Below are positions 1-7,877 of a stretch of DNA of 64,000 nt, piece by piece. Both the position numbers and the translations under genes were made by a program. The stretch comes from Flavobacterium sp. SH_e (lineage in GTDB: Bacteria; Bacteroidota; Bacteroidia; Flavobacteriales; Flavobacteriaceae): the NCBI RefSeq assembly GCF_025717045.1, contig NZ_JAOVZN010000008.1, forward strand, positions 305,540-369,539. Direction: 5' to 3'. Numbering within the stretch: position 1 is the first letter of the stretch; each line of letters opens with the position of its first letter. The notes below the pieces were generated by a model. The model saw only the letters and a program-made list of their open reading frames with translations. It had not been told where the DNA came from and searched no databases.

Positions 1-27
1 TATATTACTTATATGGTTTAAAATAAA

Positions 28-66
28 AACACCGATAATTATCATGTTTAGATATTCTATCGGTGC
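28..66 (-). terminator. Terminator after the RIC gene
   Basis: An 8-bp stem (CACCGATA at 30-37 paired with TATCGGTG at 58-65) closes a 20-nt loop. Read on the minus strand it is followed by a T-rich run, as expected for a factor-independent terminator of the NO-reductase/RIC transcript. On the plus strand CTTTTT follows, so it may act in both directions. Confidence 0.6.
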
Positions 67-90
67 TTTTTCCACTATTAAAATTAACCC

Positions 91-822
91 TTATTCTACT
101 TCAACAAAGTCTTTTTCTAAAATCACAGCTTTTGGAAATAAAATATTATTTTCCAAATGAATGTGTTTGTGCAAATCTGCTTCAAACTCTTTCAGCATGG
201 CAAAAGTTACTCTGTAAGTCGTACAAGCATCTGCTGGCGGAGTATAATTATCTGTCAACGTGGCGATTTCTCTAAAGCGTTCGCCTTCATTATCGTGTTC
301 GTGCATCATCATTGCAATTGGGTTTGAAACGGTTCCGAATGATGGCTGATGTAAAATTCCGTCTGATTCTTTCGTTTTCACCATTCGTTTTACAAAAGGA
401 AACAATACCAATTCTTCTTTTTTCATGTGCTGAGATAATTCTCCTGCACAGCCAATAAACAATTCATTAATCTTGAATAATTCAGGATGATTAGCACCGT
501 GAACTTTGCATAATTTATCTAAAAACGGAAGTAAAACATTCGTTTTTTCTTCTACATAACGATGATGTGTTTTCTCAATATAATCTGCCAATAAATCTAA
601 AGGCCAGGAATTGAAATCAATGCTTCCGCCGTTTTCTGATTGCACAACTTGAAGCACATTTTCTAATAAAACATCTGCATCAATATTTTGTTTTTCGCAT
701 ACTTCAGTAACTGTTCGATTTCCTTTGCAACAAAAATCAATTCTATATTTAGAGAATACTGCAGCTGTTCTAAAATCTTCAGCTACAAACGATCCTATTG
801 TTTTGTTTTTTAAATTTTCCAT
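91..822 (-). CDS. ric: Iron-sulfur cluster repair di-iron protein (RIC/ScdA/YtfE family)
   Basis: A 243-aa cytoplasmic protein of the RIC family, which repairs Fe-S clusters damaged by nitric oxide or peroxide. The N-terminal ScdA_N domain (about residues 5-65) shows the diagnostic IDFCCKGNRT double-cysteine motif. The rest is a hemerythrin-like four-helix domain with spaced His/Glu ligands (HHRYVEE, HMKKEELVLFPF, HEHDNEGERF, HKHIHLENNILFP). The ATG at 822 is chosen over an in-frame TTG nine bases upstream. It lies 24 bp behind the NO reductase stop, so the two are almost certainly co-transcribed: one removes NO, the other repairs its damage. Family assignment is firm; the repair role is from family knowledge. 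Confidence 0.93.
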   Translation of the reverse strand: MENLKNKTIGSFVAEDFRTAAVFSKYRIDFCCKGNRTVTEVCEKQNIDADVLLENVLQVVQSENGGSIDFNSWPLDLLADYIEKTHHRYVEEKTNVLLPFLDKLCKVHGANHPELFKINELFIGCAGELSQHMKKEELVLFPFVKRMVKTKESDGILHQPSFGTVSNPIAMMMHEHDNEGERFREIATLTDNYTPPADACTTYRVTFAMLKEFEADLHKHIHLENNILFPKAVILEKDFVEVE

Positions 823-846
823 GATAATCAATTTATATTTTGTGTT

Positions 847-3081
847 TTATTTTTTGTTTTTTAATGTCAGTTCAAATACAAACCAAGCCATTGTTATGAA
901 CCCGATTCCGAAAATTGAATCTCCAATGGCACGAAGCCATTTTAAAGTAATCATTGTTGGCTGTTGCATTAATTCTGATGAACGAGCATACCACATTCCG
1001 TGATTAATACTTTCAATTGCCTGCCAAACTCCGATTGGAAGAAGGCTTAATATTGCCATTAAGAATAATCCAATATTTAATGACCAAAAAGTAATTTTAA
1101 GCAGTTTGCTGTTCCAACTTACATTTCGGTACAAACTTCTTAGTACAAACAATACCAAACCAATCCCCAGCATTCCGTAAACTCCAAATAAAGCCGTATG
1201 TCCGTGTAAAGGCGTTGTATTTAAACCTTGTACATAATACAATGCAATTGGCGGATTAATAATGAATCCGAAGATTCCGGCTCCGAGGAAATTCCAAAAG
1301 GCTACAGAAATCATAAAATAAATTGGCCATTTATAATCTGCGATCCATTGTGTCGATTTTGAGATTTTATAGTTTTGATACGCTTCAAATCCTATTAAAG
1401 TTAAAGGCACAACTTCTAATGCACTAAACGTTGCTCCTAAAGCCATAATTGCCGTTGGTGTTCCTGAAAAATACAAGTGGTGAAATGTTCCTAAAATACC
1501 TCCAGACATGAAAATAATAGTTGCAAAAAGTACATTTAAAGTCGCTGTTTTCGTTTTTAATAATCCCAAGCGAACAAATAAAAACGCAATCACAACTGTT
1601 GCAAATACTTCAAAAAATCCTTCAACCCAAAGGTGCACTACCCACCATCTCCAATATTCGGCGATGGCTAAATTGGTTTGTCTTCCCCACATTAATCCCG
1701 CTCCGTAAAACATGGCAATTGCAGTACAAGAAACTAAGAACAAAATGATTAGGTTTTTCTCTTCTGTTTTTTTCTTTAAAACTGGAAGTAACGGACGAAC
1801 CATTAAAGCCAGCCATAAAAACAGTCCAACTAAAAGGAAAATCTGCCAGAAACGGCCTAAATCAACATATTCGTAACCTTGATGACCAAACCAAAAGTTT
1901 TGAACTAAATTCAGTTTCTGCATTACACCAAACCATTGTCCAGCCATTGAACCTAAAACAATAATCAGCAAAGCAATAAACAAGAAATTAATTCCAAAAC
2001 ATTGAAATTTAGGATCTTTACCCGAAACTGCTGGAGCGATATACAATCCTGTTGCTAGCCAAGCCGTTGCAATCCAAAAAATTGCTAACTGCGTGTGCCA
2101 TGTACGTGTTACGGCATAAGGCAGAATTTTATCAATCGGGATTCCATACAAACCATTTCCTTCCACTCCGTAGTGTGCCGTGATGATTCCGAAGACCATT
2201 TGTAAAACCATAAGCAAACTCACAATCCAGAAATATTTGGTTACCAATCCCATAGATTTGGTTTTTCCTTGCTTAATAAGCGGATCTTCTTTTGGCAATG
2301 GAAATTCTTCTTCTTCACCCGATTTTGCATGATAGAAAACTAAAATTCCAACACTCAAAATCAATAAAATAATACTTACTCCAGACCAAGCTAAAAGTTC
2401 TGTTGTGGCAGTATTTCCAACCAATTCATCTGACGGCCAGTTGTGTGTGTATGAAATGGTATTATCAGGACGATTGGTAACTGTTGCCCATGTTGCCCAG
2501 AAGAAAAAGGCATTCATTTTATGCATTCTCTCTACATCTGTAATAGAATTTTTCGGAATTGCATATTCTTCTCTCAGTTTATCGAATTTTGGATCATTCG
2601 TAAAAAGACCTTTATAATATTCACTTAGATTTTCAATCGCTGCTAAACGGTTTTCTGAAATAGTAAGCACACCTGTTTCAGCATCGTAGCGATTTGTTCT
2701 TAAATCTTTCTGCAAACGAACTTTTAGAGCCGATTGTTTTTCGGCATCTAATTCCTCATACTTTTTATTAAAATCCTTTTGAGCATAAATATTCAATATA
2801 AAAATGGCTTCTCTGTGTAGCCAATCTGCGGTCCAATCTGGGGCCACATAGGCTCCGTGTCCCCAGATAGATCCCACTTCCTGACCTCCTATACTTTGCC
2901 AGATATTTTGTCCGTCTCTAATTTCGCTTTCGCTAAAAACAACTTTTCCAGAATCTGAAATAATCTCTTTCGGAACTGGCGGTGCCTGCTGATAAATTTC
3001 ATATCCATAATAACCAAGCACGGCAAATGAAATACTCATTACCAATGCAAATACTATCCATAATTTTTTTTCTCTTTTCAT
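847..3081 (-). CDS. norZ: Quinol-dependent nitric oxide reductase (qNOR), single subunit
   Basis: Inner-membrane haem-copper-oxidase-superfamily enzyme that reduces 2 NO to N2O with quinol electrons. At 744 aa it has the fused qNOR form: an N-terminal membrane anchor and soluble domain (GQNIWQSIGGQEVGSIWGHG) followed by about 12 membrane helices. Visible ligand motifs include RTWHTQLAIFWIATAWL, HLWVEGFFEVFATV (metal-binding His and Glu), GTFHHLYFSGTP and HGHTALFGVYGMLG. The ATG at 3081 begins MKREKKLW; the in-frame TTG at 3114 lies inside the operator dyad and is unlikely. A dyad at 3106-3125 matches the one at the Rrf2 gene, so NO-responsive control is inferred. It heads a two-gene unit with ric. 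Some pipelines call this gene norB. Confidence 0.95.
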   Translation of the reverse strand: MKREKKLWIVFALVMSISFAVLGYYGYEIYQQAPPVPKEIISDSGKVVFSESEIRDGQNIWQSIGGQEVGSIWGHGAYVAPDWTADWLHREAIFILNIYAQKDFNKKYEELDAEKQSALKVRLQKDLRTNRYDAETGVLTISENRLAAIENLSEYYKGLFTNDPKFDKLREEYAIPKNSITDVERMHKMNAFFFWATWATVTNRPDNTISYTHNWPSDELVGNTATTELLAWSGVSIILLILSVGILVFYHAKSGEEEEFPLPKEDPLIKQGKTKSMGLVTKYFWIVSLLMVLQMVFGIITAHYGVEGNGLYGIPIDKILPYAVTRTWHTQLAIFWIATAWLATGLYIAPAVSGKDPKFQCFGINFLFIALLIIVLGSMAGQWFGVMQKLNLVQNFWFGHQGYEYVDLGRFWQIFLLVGLFLWLALMVRPLLPVLKKKTEEKNLIILFLVSCTAIAMFYGAGLMWGRQTNLAIAEYWRWWVVHLWVEGFFEVFATVVIAFLFVRLGLLKTKTATLNVLFATIIFMSGGILGTFHHLYFSGTPTAIMALGATFSALEVVPLTLIGFEAYQNYKISKSTQWIADYKWPIYFMISVAFWNFLGAGIFGFIINPPIALYYVQGLNTTPLHGHTALFGVYGMLGIGLVLFVLRSLYRNVSWNSKLLKITFWSLNIGLFLMAILSLLPIGVWQAIESINHGMWYARSSELMQQPTMITLKWLRAIGDSIFGIGFITMAWFVFELTLKNKK

Positions 3082-3105
3082 TTCTTTGGGGGAAATTTTA
3101 TAAAT

Positions 3106-3125
3106 AAAAGACAATTTTATCTTTT
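3106..3125. promoter_or_regulatory. Candidate NsrR/Rrf2 operator upstream of the NO reductase
   Basis: Imperfect dyad AAAAGACAATTTTATCTTTT, 25-44 bp upstream of the NO reductase ATG. It matches 18 of 20 bases of the site at 4223-4242 in front of the Rrf2-family gene. Two copies at the two transcription starts of one functional module make it a good candidate operator; the binding protein is inferred from context. Confidence 0.6.
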
Positions 3126-3130
3126 ATTAA

Positions 3131-3170
3131 TTTTAAAAAAAACTCCAAATCTATTTTAGTATTTGGAGTT
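3131..3170 (-). terminator. Terminator after the azurin-like gene
   Basis: Perfect 10-bp stem AACTCCAAAT (3141-3150) / ATTTGGAGTT (3161-3170) with a 10-nt loop, then six T on the minus strand. It lies just behind the azurin-like stop and before the NO reductase operator, separating the module into two transcripts. Confidence 0.8.
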
Positions 3171-3178
3171 TATATTAT

Positions 3179-3706
3179 TTACTCAACAATTAATACGCCT
3201 TTCATCATAGCCACGTGACCAGGGAAAGAGCAAATAAATGGGTATGATCCTTTTTTGTCAATTGTAAACTCGATTGTATCTTCTTCTCCACCACCAATTA
3301 ATTTAGTGTGTGCAATGATTGAAGCTTTTTCAGATTCTGGAATATAATCAGTTGCTTTTGCGTCATTAGCTTTCAAAGCAAAAGCTGCTTGATCTGTTCC
3401 TTCTTGTAAAATCACTAAATTGTGTCCCATTGCTTCTTTCGGAATTTTTCCAACGTGTTTCAAAGTCAATTTGATTGGTTTTCCAGCAACAGCTTTTAAT
3501 TCATTTACATTAAATTGCATTTGATCATTTCCTTCAATAACTAATACATTTTCCTCAGCAGCTGGCGTTACTGGAGCAGCTTCTCCTTCTGTAGATGGCT
3601 CAGTTGTTTCTGTTTGATCGGCAGGAACTGTTTCTTTTTTTCCGCAAGAAGTAACTGCTAAAAATCCCATAAGGATTAGTATCGAAATTTTGGTTTTTGT
3701 GTTCAT
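3179..3706 (-). CDS. Azurin-like cupredoxin lipoprotein
   Basis: A 175-aa exported blue-copper protein. A lipoprotein signal ends at Cys21 (AVTSC), followed by an acidic Thr/Glu/Pro-rich linker (about 22-52) and a cupredoxin domain (about 53-175). The azurin copper ligands are all present: His95 (GHNLV), Cys159 (FICSFPGH), His164 and Met168. It probably carries electrons in the periplasm, possibly to or from a respiratory or NO-metabolising enzyme. It starts 23 bp after the Rrf2 gene and ends in a strong terminator, so it forms a regulator-azurin transcript next to the qNOR operon. Fold and copper site are clear; the redox partner is unknown. Confidence 0.9.
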   Translation of the reverse strand: MNTKTKISILILMGFLAVTSCGKKETVPADQTETTEPSTEGEAAPVTPAAEENVLVIEGNDQMQFNVNELKAVAGKPIKLTLKHVGKIPKEAMGHNLVILQEGTDQAAFALKANDAKATDYIPESEKASIIAHTKLIGGGEEDTIEFTIDKKGSYPFICSFPGHVAMMKGVLIVE

Positions 3707-3729
3707 TTTTAAGATAATTTATTAAAATA

Positions 3730-4179
3730 TTATTCGTTTATGTTTAATGTTTTTAGGAAAAAATCGCCTGATTTTACATCTGTAGCCAATTGCTCTAAAG
3801 TCGTTTTGGTTAGCATTTCTAAAAGAAGTCCGCGTATTTTTTTAAACTCATGATGAACTGGACACGGATGCTCTTCTGAACATTCTTTTAATCCGATTCC
3901 ACACCCGCTGTAAATTTTATTTCCGTCGATGGCATCTACAATCTGAATTAACTTTATGTTTTTTACCGCTTCATTAGAAACTTCAAAACCACCTCCAACT
4001 CCTTTTGCAGAATGTATGATTCCGCTTTTAGTCAAAATCTGCATGATCTTGGCCGTAAATGGCTCGGGAGAATCTATTTCTTTCGCAACATCTTTTATTC
4101 CAACTCTTATTCCTTTAGAAGATTTTGTTGCAATAAATATTGAAGCTCTAATTCCGTATTCACACGCTTTTGAAAACAT
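3730..4179 (-). CDS. Rrf2-family transcriptional regulator, NsrR-like
   Basis: A 149-aa regulator with an N-terminal winged helix (MFSKACEYGIRASIFIA) and the Rrf2 cluster-binding loop. Cys93, Cys100 and Cys106 (SGCGIGLKEC, HPCPVHHEF) are spaced almost as in NsrR, whose [4Fe-4S] cluster senses NO. An AAGGATG ribosome-binding region sits just upstream of the ATG. It is first gene of a transcript with the azurin-like lipoprotein and neighbours qNOR and RIC, so an NsrR-like NO-sensing repressor is the best reading. Its own promoter carries the shared dyad over the -33 box, suggesting autoregulation. An IscR-like role cannot be excluded from sequence alone. Confidence 0.87.
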   Translation of the reverse strand: MFSKACEYGIRASIFIATKSSKGIRVGIKDVAKEIDSPEPFTAKIMQILTKSGIIHSAKGVGGGFEVSNEAVKNIKLIQIVDAIDGNKIYSGCGIGLKECSEEHPCPVHHEFKKIRGLLLEMLTKTTLEQLATDVKSGDFFLKTLNINE

Positions 4180-4200
4180 ACATCCTTAATTAATTCTAGA

Positions 4201-4232
4201 CAAAGATAGAAAGGTTTTAAATAAAAGACAAA
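4201..4232 (-). promoter_or_regulatory. Promoter of the Rrf2-azurin transcript
   Basis: Read on the minus strand: TTTG (4232-4229), a 20-bp spacer, then TATCTTTG (4208-4201). This fits the Bacteroidota primary-sigma consensus TTTG-N-TAnnTTTG exactly. It predicts a start near 4195 and a leader of about 15 nt to the ATG at 4179. Confidence 0.7.
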
Positions 4233-4242
4233 TTTATCTTTA
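4223..4242. promoter_or_regulatory. Candidate NsrR/Rrf2 operator overlapping the -33 box
   Basis: Dyad AAAAGACAAATTTATCTTTA; the inner 18 bp are symmetric except at one base pair. It covers the -33 TTTG of the Rrf2 promoter, a position expected for repression, and is nearly identical to the site in front of the NO reductase. Confidence 0.62.
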
Positions 4243-4343
4243 ATTATTTTTACAAAGACCAAATATTATTTATAATGAAACTAATTAGTGCCAATGATTA
4301 CACATATTCATCACTCAATTCTTATAAAAACCAATTTTAATTT

Positions 4344-4351
4344 TAACTTTG
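4344..4351 (+). promoter_or_regulatory. -7 box for the NYN-domain gene
   Basis: TAACTTTG matches the Bacteroidota -7 consensus TAnnTTTG and would give a leader of about 22 nt before the ATG at 4380. I see no convincing -33 TTTG at the right distance. Confidence 0.4.
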
Positions 4352-4379
4352 AGAGTATTAAATTTTAAATATTTAACAA

Positions 4380-5159
4380 ATGCCTTTAAGCAATTCAAAA
4401 GATTTAAAACTGGCAGTTCTTATTGATGCAGACAATGTGCCATATAGCAATGTAAAAGGCATGATGGAAGAAATTGCAAAATTAGGAACACCAACGACGA
4501 AAAGGATTTATGCCGATTGGACAAAGCCAAATGCAAATGGCTGGAAAGCTGTTTTATTAGAGCATGCCATTACTCCTATTCAGCAATACAGTTATACGGT
4601 TGGAAAAAATTCCTCAGATTCTGCTCTTATTATTGATGCAATGGATTTGCTTTATTCGGGCAAATTAGACGGCTTCTGTATTGTTTCCAGCGATAGTGAT
4701 TTTACAAGACTTGCCGTAAGACTTCGTGAATCAGGAATGAAAGTAATTGGAATCGGAGAAAAGAAAACACCAAACTCCTTCATTGTAGCCTGCGACCGAT
4801 TTATTTATATTGAAGTTTTGGATGGCGCAACGCAAAAGAAAAAGCCAAAAGCTGTAGCCGCAGATACCAAAAAACCGGTTGAAAAACCTGCTGAAAAAGC
4901 ACTTCATAAAATTGACAAACAAACCATTGAGCTTATCGAATCTACGATTGAAGATATTGAAGATGATGATGGCTGGGCATTTCTTGGAGATGTCGGGAAC
5001 TTAATCGTGAAGAAAAAACCTGAATTTGACCCTCGAAATTATGGTTTTTCTAAACTGACTCCAATGCTGAAATCGTTAACTGATATTTTGGAAATTGACG
5101 AAAGAGAATCAGACAAAAAAGGAATCAAACACGTTTATGTACGTTTAAGATTCAACTAA
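4380..5159 (+). CDS. NYN-domain protein with C-terminal OST-HTH/LOTUS domain
   Basis: A 259-aa protein of the LabA/DUF88 group. The N-terminal NYN (PIN-like) nuclease fold (about residues 9-155) keeps the acidic positions: LIDADN (Asp16, Asp18), SSDSALIIDAMD and SSDSDFTRLA. A Lys/Ala-rich linker (about 155-175) leads to a C-terminal winged-helix OST-HTH/LOTUS domain (about 178-259, ending HVYVRLRFN), a presumed RNA-binding module. It is probably a cytoplasmic RNA-processing or RNA-regulating protein, though substrates of bacterial NYN-LOTUS proteins are poorly known. It is followed 36 bp later by the glutamate-synthase-like gene on the same strand. Domain calls are firm; function is inferred. 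Confidence 0.88.
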   Translation: MPLSNSKDLKLAVLIDADNVPYSNVKGMMEEIAKLGTPTTKRIYADWTKPNANGWKAVLLEHAITPIQQYSYTVGKNSSDSALIIDAMDLLYSGKLDGFCIVSSDSDFTRLAVRLRESGMKVIGIGEKKTPNSFIVACDRFIYIEVLDGATQKKKPKAVAADTKKPVEKPAEKALHKIDKQTIELIESTIEDIEDDDGWAFLGDVGNLIVKKKPEFDPRNYGFSKLTPMLKSLTDILEIDERESDKKGIKHVYVRLRFN

Positions 5160-5195
5160 TTATCGCATTTATTACCTATTTAATTTTTTTAAAAC

Positions 5196-6710
5196 ATGAG
5201 AAAAAAATTCTTTATTTACGGATTCTTATTGTTTGTACTTGTTGCCGCAATTTATTATTACACCGAGCGCGGATTTTTATTAATTATTATTCTACCTATA
5301 TTATTAGTTGTTGGAATCTACAATGCTCTCCAAGAAAAACACGCTATTTTACGAAACTTTCCAGTTTTGGGTTATTTCAGATATTTGTTTGAGATGATTG
5401 CACCTGAGATTCAGCAATATTTTATCGAAAGATCTACAGATGGAAAGCCTTTTTCTAGAAACCAACGTTCATTGGTATATCAAAGAGCAAAAAATATTGA
5501 TTCGAGCACGCCTTTTGGAACTCAGTTAAACTTAAATACAGAAAATTACGAAGGGATCAAACATTCTATTTTCCCTGCAAAAGTAAACGACGAATTGCCT
5601 CGCGTTTTAGTAGGCGGAAAAGATTGTAAACAACCTTATTCAGCTTCTTTATTTAATGTTTCGGCAATGAGTTTTGGTTCGTTGAGTGAACACGCCGTTC
5701 GTGCCATTAATATTGGTGCAAAAAAAGGAAATTTCTACCAAAATACAGGAGAAGGCGGATTAACTGAATTTCATCTTGCTGGAGGCGGAGATATTACTTG
5801 GCAAATTGGAACTGGATATTTTGGTTGCCGTGATGCGGAAGGAAATTTCAGTCCAGAAAACTTCAAAGAAAAAGCCAATCTTCCAAATGTAAAAATGATC
5901 GAAATTAAGCTTTCACAAGGAGCAAAACCCGGTCATGGAGGTGTTCTTCCTGCTAAAAAAAACACAGAACAAATTGCTAAAATTAGAGGTGTTGTACCAC
6001 ACACAATGATTCTTTCTCCACCTGGACATCACGCTTTTTCTGATGCTAAGGGATTAGTCCATTTTATTAAACAATTACGTGATTTATCTAACGGAAAACC
6101 AATCGGATTTAAATTGTGTATTGGAAATACTGCTGAATTTGAAGCCATCTGTCAGGAAATGATTAATGAAGATATCTATCCAGATTTCATTACCGTTGAT
6201 GGTGCTGAAGGTGGAACTGGCGCTGCTCCGCTTGAATTTGCAGATGGAGTTGGAATGCCTTTTGAACCGGCATTAATTTTTGTCAATAAAACTTTGGTGC
6301 GTTTAGGTATTCGTGATAAAATGCGAATCATTGGAAGCGGAAAAATTATTTCTGGTTATTCTATTTTACATGCAATTGCATTGGGTGCGGATATGTGTAA
6401 CAGCGCCCGTGGATTTATGTTTTCTCTTGGATGCATTCAGGCTTTAAGATGTCATAACAACGAATGTCCAACTGGAGTTGCCACTCAAAACAAAATGCTT
6501 ATGAAAGGTCTAGTTGTTACTGACAAATCAGAACGCGTATATCACTTTCATAAAAATACGCTTCACGCTGCAAATGAGCTTTTAGCAGCTGCAGGAAAAA
6601 GCAGCTTCGCAGATGTAGATATCAATATTTTCATGCGAGGTGATGAATTTGCCAATTTATCTGATCAGTATTTCCCAGATAACTTGACAAACGTTACTCA
6701 ATTCTCATAA
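5196..6710 (+). CDS. FMN-binding glutamate-synthase-family protein, membrane-anchored
   Basis: A 504-aa protein corresponding to the central FMN/synthase domain of glutamate synthase, without the glutaminase or GXGXG domains. Two N-terminal hydrophobic stretches (about residues 5-20 and 27-43) should anchor it in the inner membrane. The core shows GEGGLTEFHLAGGGD, KLSQGAKPGHGGVLPAKK and the Fe-S cysteine motif CIQALRCHNNECPTGVATQ. The reaction is probably an FMN-dependent oxidoreduction; whether it makes glutamate without a glutaminase partner is not known. It is possibly co-transcribed with the NYN gene and ends in a strong hairpin. Confidence 0.9.
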   Translation: MRKKFFIYGFLLFVLVAAIYYYTERGFLLIIILPILLVVGIYNALQEKHAILRNFPVLGYFRYLFEMIAPEIQQYFIERSTDGKPFSRNQRSLVYQRAKNIDSSTPFGTQLNLNTENYEGIKHSIFPAKVNDELPRVLVGGKDCKQPYSASLFNVSAMSFGSLSEHAVRAINIGAKKGNFYQNTGEGGLTEFHLAGGGDITWQIGTGYFGCRDAEGNFSPENFKEKANLPNVKMIEIKLSQGAKPGHGGVLPAKKNTEQIAKIRGVVPHTMILSPPGHHAFSDAKGLVHFIKQLRDLSNGKPIGFKLCIGNTAEFEAICQEMINEDIYPDFITVDGAEGGTGAAPLEFADGVGMPFEPALIFVNKTLVRLGIRDKMRIIGSGKIISGYSILHAIALGADMCNSARGFMFSLGCIQALRCHNNECPTGVATQNKMLMKGLVVTDKSERVYHFHKNTLHAANELLAAAGKSSFADVDINIFMRGDEFANLSDQYFPDNLTNVTQFS

Positions 6711-6711
6711 C

Positions 6712-6741
6712 AAAAAGCCTCTTCGTAAGAAGAGGCTTTTC
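6712..6741. terminator. Bidirectional terminator
   Basis: Perfect 8-bp stem GCCTCTTC / GAAGAGGC (6717-6724, 6729-6736) with a GTAA tetraloop, A-tract before and T-tract after. It serves both the glutamate-synthase-like gene (plus) and the facing lipoprotein gene (minus). Confidence 0.85.
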
Positions 6742-6761
6742 ATTTAAAATCCATATTTCAA

Positions 6762-7193
6762 TTATAATTTTGCTGTTTCCTTGTTTGGTTCAGAGGTTCC
6801 TTCTAAAACCGCTAATTCTTCCTGATCAACTAATTGCTGAGCTAAAATAACATTGTTATAAGCCAAGAAATAAACATCAAACTTCACTCCTTCTGCGATA
6901 AGAGATGGAGAAATTTGATCGTTCTTAATCATGTCTTTCAATAAAGCAGGAAAAGATTCTTTGTAGGCTAATTTATTTGCATCATTTTCTTCTAAATTGG
7001 TTTCGATTCTAATTTCAATCTTATTATCGTTTAGAAAAGCTTTTGCTGTTGTACTAGTAATACCATTCCCTTTTATCGAAGATGAATTATTGTAATTACT
7101 TACGTGTTCCTGAATTTTCTGCTTGGTATTTTTACAGCTAATTAAAAATAATGCAAAAGCAAACGCAAATGCGATTTGGGTAATTTTTTTCAT
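6762..7193 (-). CDS. Small lipoprotein, paralogue of the gene at 7464
   Basis: A 143-aa exported lipoprotein of unknown function. The signal peptide MKKITQIAFAFAFALFLISC ends in a lipobox Cys20, followed by KNTKQKIQ. The body alternates charged strands (TTAKAFLNDNKIEIRIET) and an aromatic C-terminal strand (VKFDVYFLAYNNVIL), with an acidic tail. It aligns along its whole length with the lipoprotein at 7464-7871: shared CKNTKQK, a related TTA..-NDxKIE segment, IPSL-like/KDQI-like region and GVxFDVYFLA. The pair arose by tandem duplication. It has its own upstream gap and shares a bidirectional terminator with the preceding gene. I do not recognise a named domain. Confidence 0.75.
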   Translation of the reverse strand: MKKITQIAFAFAFALFLISCKNTKQKIQEHVSNYNNSSSIKGNGITSTTAKAFLNDNKIEIRIETNLEENDANKLAYKESFPALLKDMIKNDQISPSLIAEGVKFDVYFLAYNNVILAQQLVDQEELAVLEGTSEPNKETAKL

Positions 7194-7377
7194 AAATTTT
7201 TGGTTTTAATAGTTATTTTTAACTCAAACATAACTAATTCACAACAAAAAAACAACATTCAATTACAGAAAACGCATATACAATTCTCTGAATACAAGCC
7301 TATTACCCCCTCAAAAAAAACAAATATTTGTAAGAATAAAAACGTCTATTTTATACTTAATTTTTAGCCATAAACAC

Positions 7378-7416
7378 AAAAAAAGCCTCTTTAAATAAAT
7401 TATAAAGAGACTTCTA
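7378..7416 (-). terminator. Terminator after the second small lipoprotein
   Basis: Imperfect hairpin with core stem CTCTTTA / TAAAGAG around 7387-7411, followed on the minus strand by an eight-T run (7384-7377). It would end the GH88-lipoprotein transcript. Confidence 0.5.
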
Positions 7417-7463
7417 ATATGTAAGAATTAAAATGATTTGTTTAAAAAAAAAAACTAAATCTG

Positions 7464-7871
7464 TTATTTCAAAAAATCTTTTAGAGATTCGCCAGTGAGC
7501 ACTTCTTTATCTAAAACTGTATTATCATTTGCTAGAAAATAAACATCAAATCGAACTCCTTCTTCAATTAATTGTCTTGGAATCTGATCTTTATCAATCA
7601 TCAATTTTATCAACTTAGGAAAAGAAATTACAGACGCCGATTTATTAGCTTCATTTTGCTCTAAATCTGTCTCAAATCGCAGTTCAATTTTATCGTCATT
7701 GATATAACCTCTTGCAGTCGTAATTGTTACATTTTCTGCCCTAAAACTTGGAGCAATTGATTTATTATATGTAACAACATATTCTTGGAGTTTTTGTTTG
7801 GTGTTTTTACAGCTTATAAGCATTAACACCATCATTATTGCAAAGGCAATTTGGCTTATTTTCTTTAGCAT
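7464..7871 (-). CDS. Small lipoprotein downstream of GH88, paralogue of the gene at 6762
   Basis: A 135-aa lipoprotein with signal peptide MLKKISQIAFAIMMVLMLISC (Cys21) and the same CKNTKQKLQ start of the mature region as its neighbour at 6762. It shares the motifs TTARGYINDDKIELRFET, KDQIP and GVRFDVYFLANDNTVL. It begins only 6 bp after the GH88 stop, so the two genes are translated from one message. Its twin sits in a separate unit. No enzymatic motif is visible; a small beta-rich periplasmic or surface protein is the most that can be said. Confidence 0.75.
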   Translation of the reverse strand: MLKKISQIAFAIMMVLMLISCKNTKQKLQEYVVTYNKSIAPSFRAENVTITTARGYINDDKIELRFETDLEQNEANKSASVISFPKLIKLMIDKDQIPRQLIEEGVRFDVYFLANDNTVLDKEVLTGESLKDFLK

Positions 7872-7877
7872 AATTTT

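Noticed and set aside
3082..3114. TTG start for the NO reductase giving 11 extra residues
   Set aside because: The TTG lies within the operator dyad; the ATG at 3081 gives the normal qNOR N-terminus.
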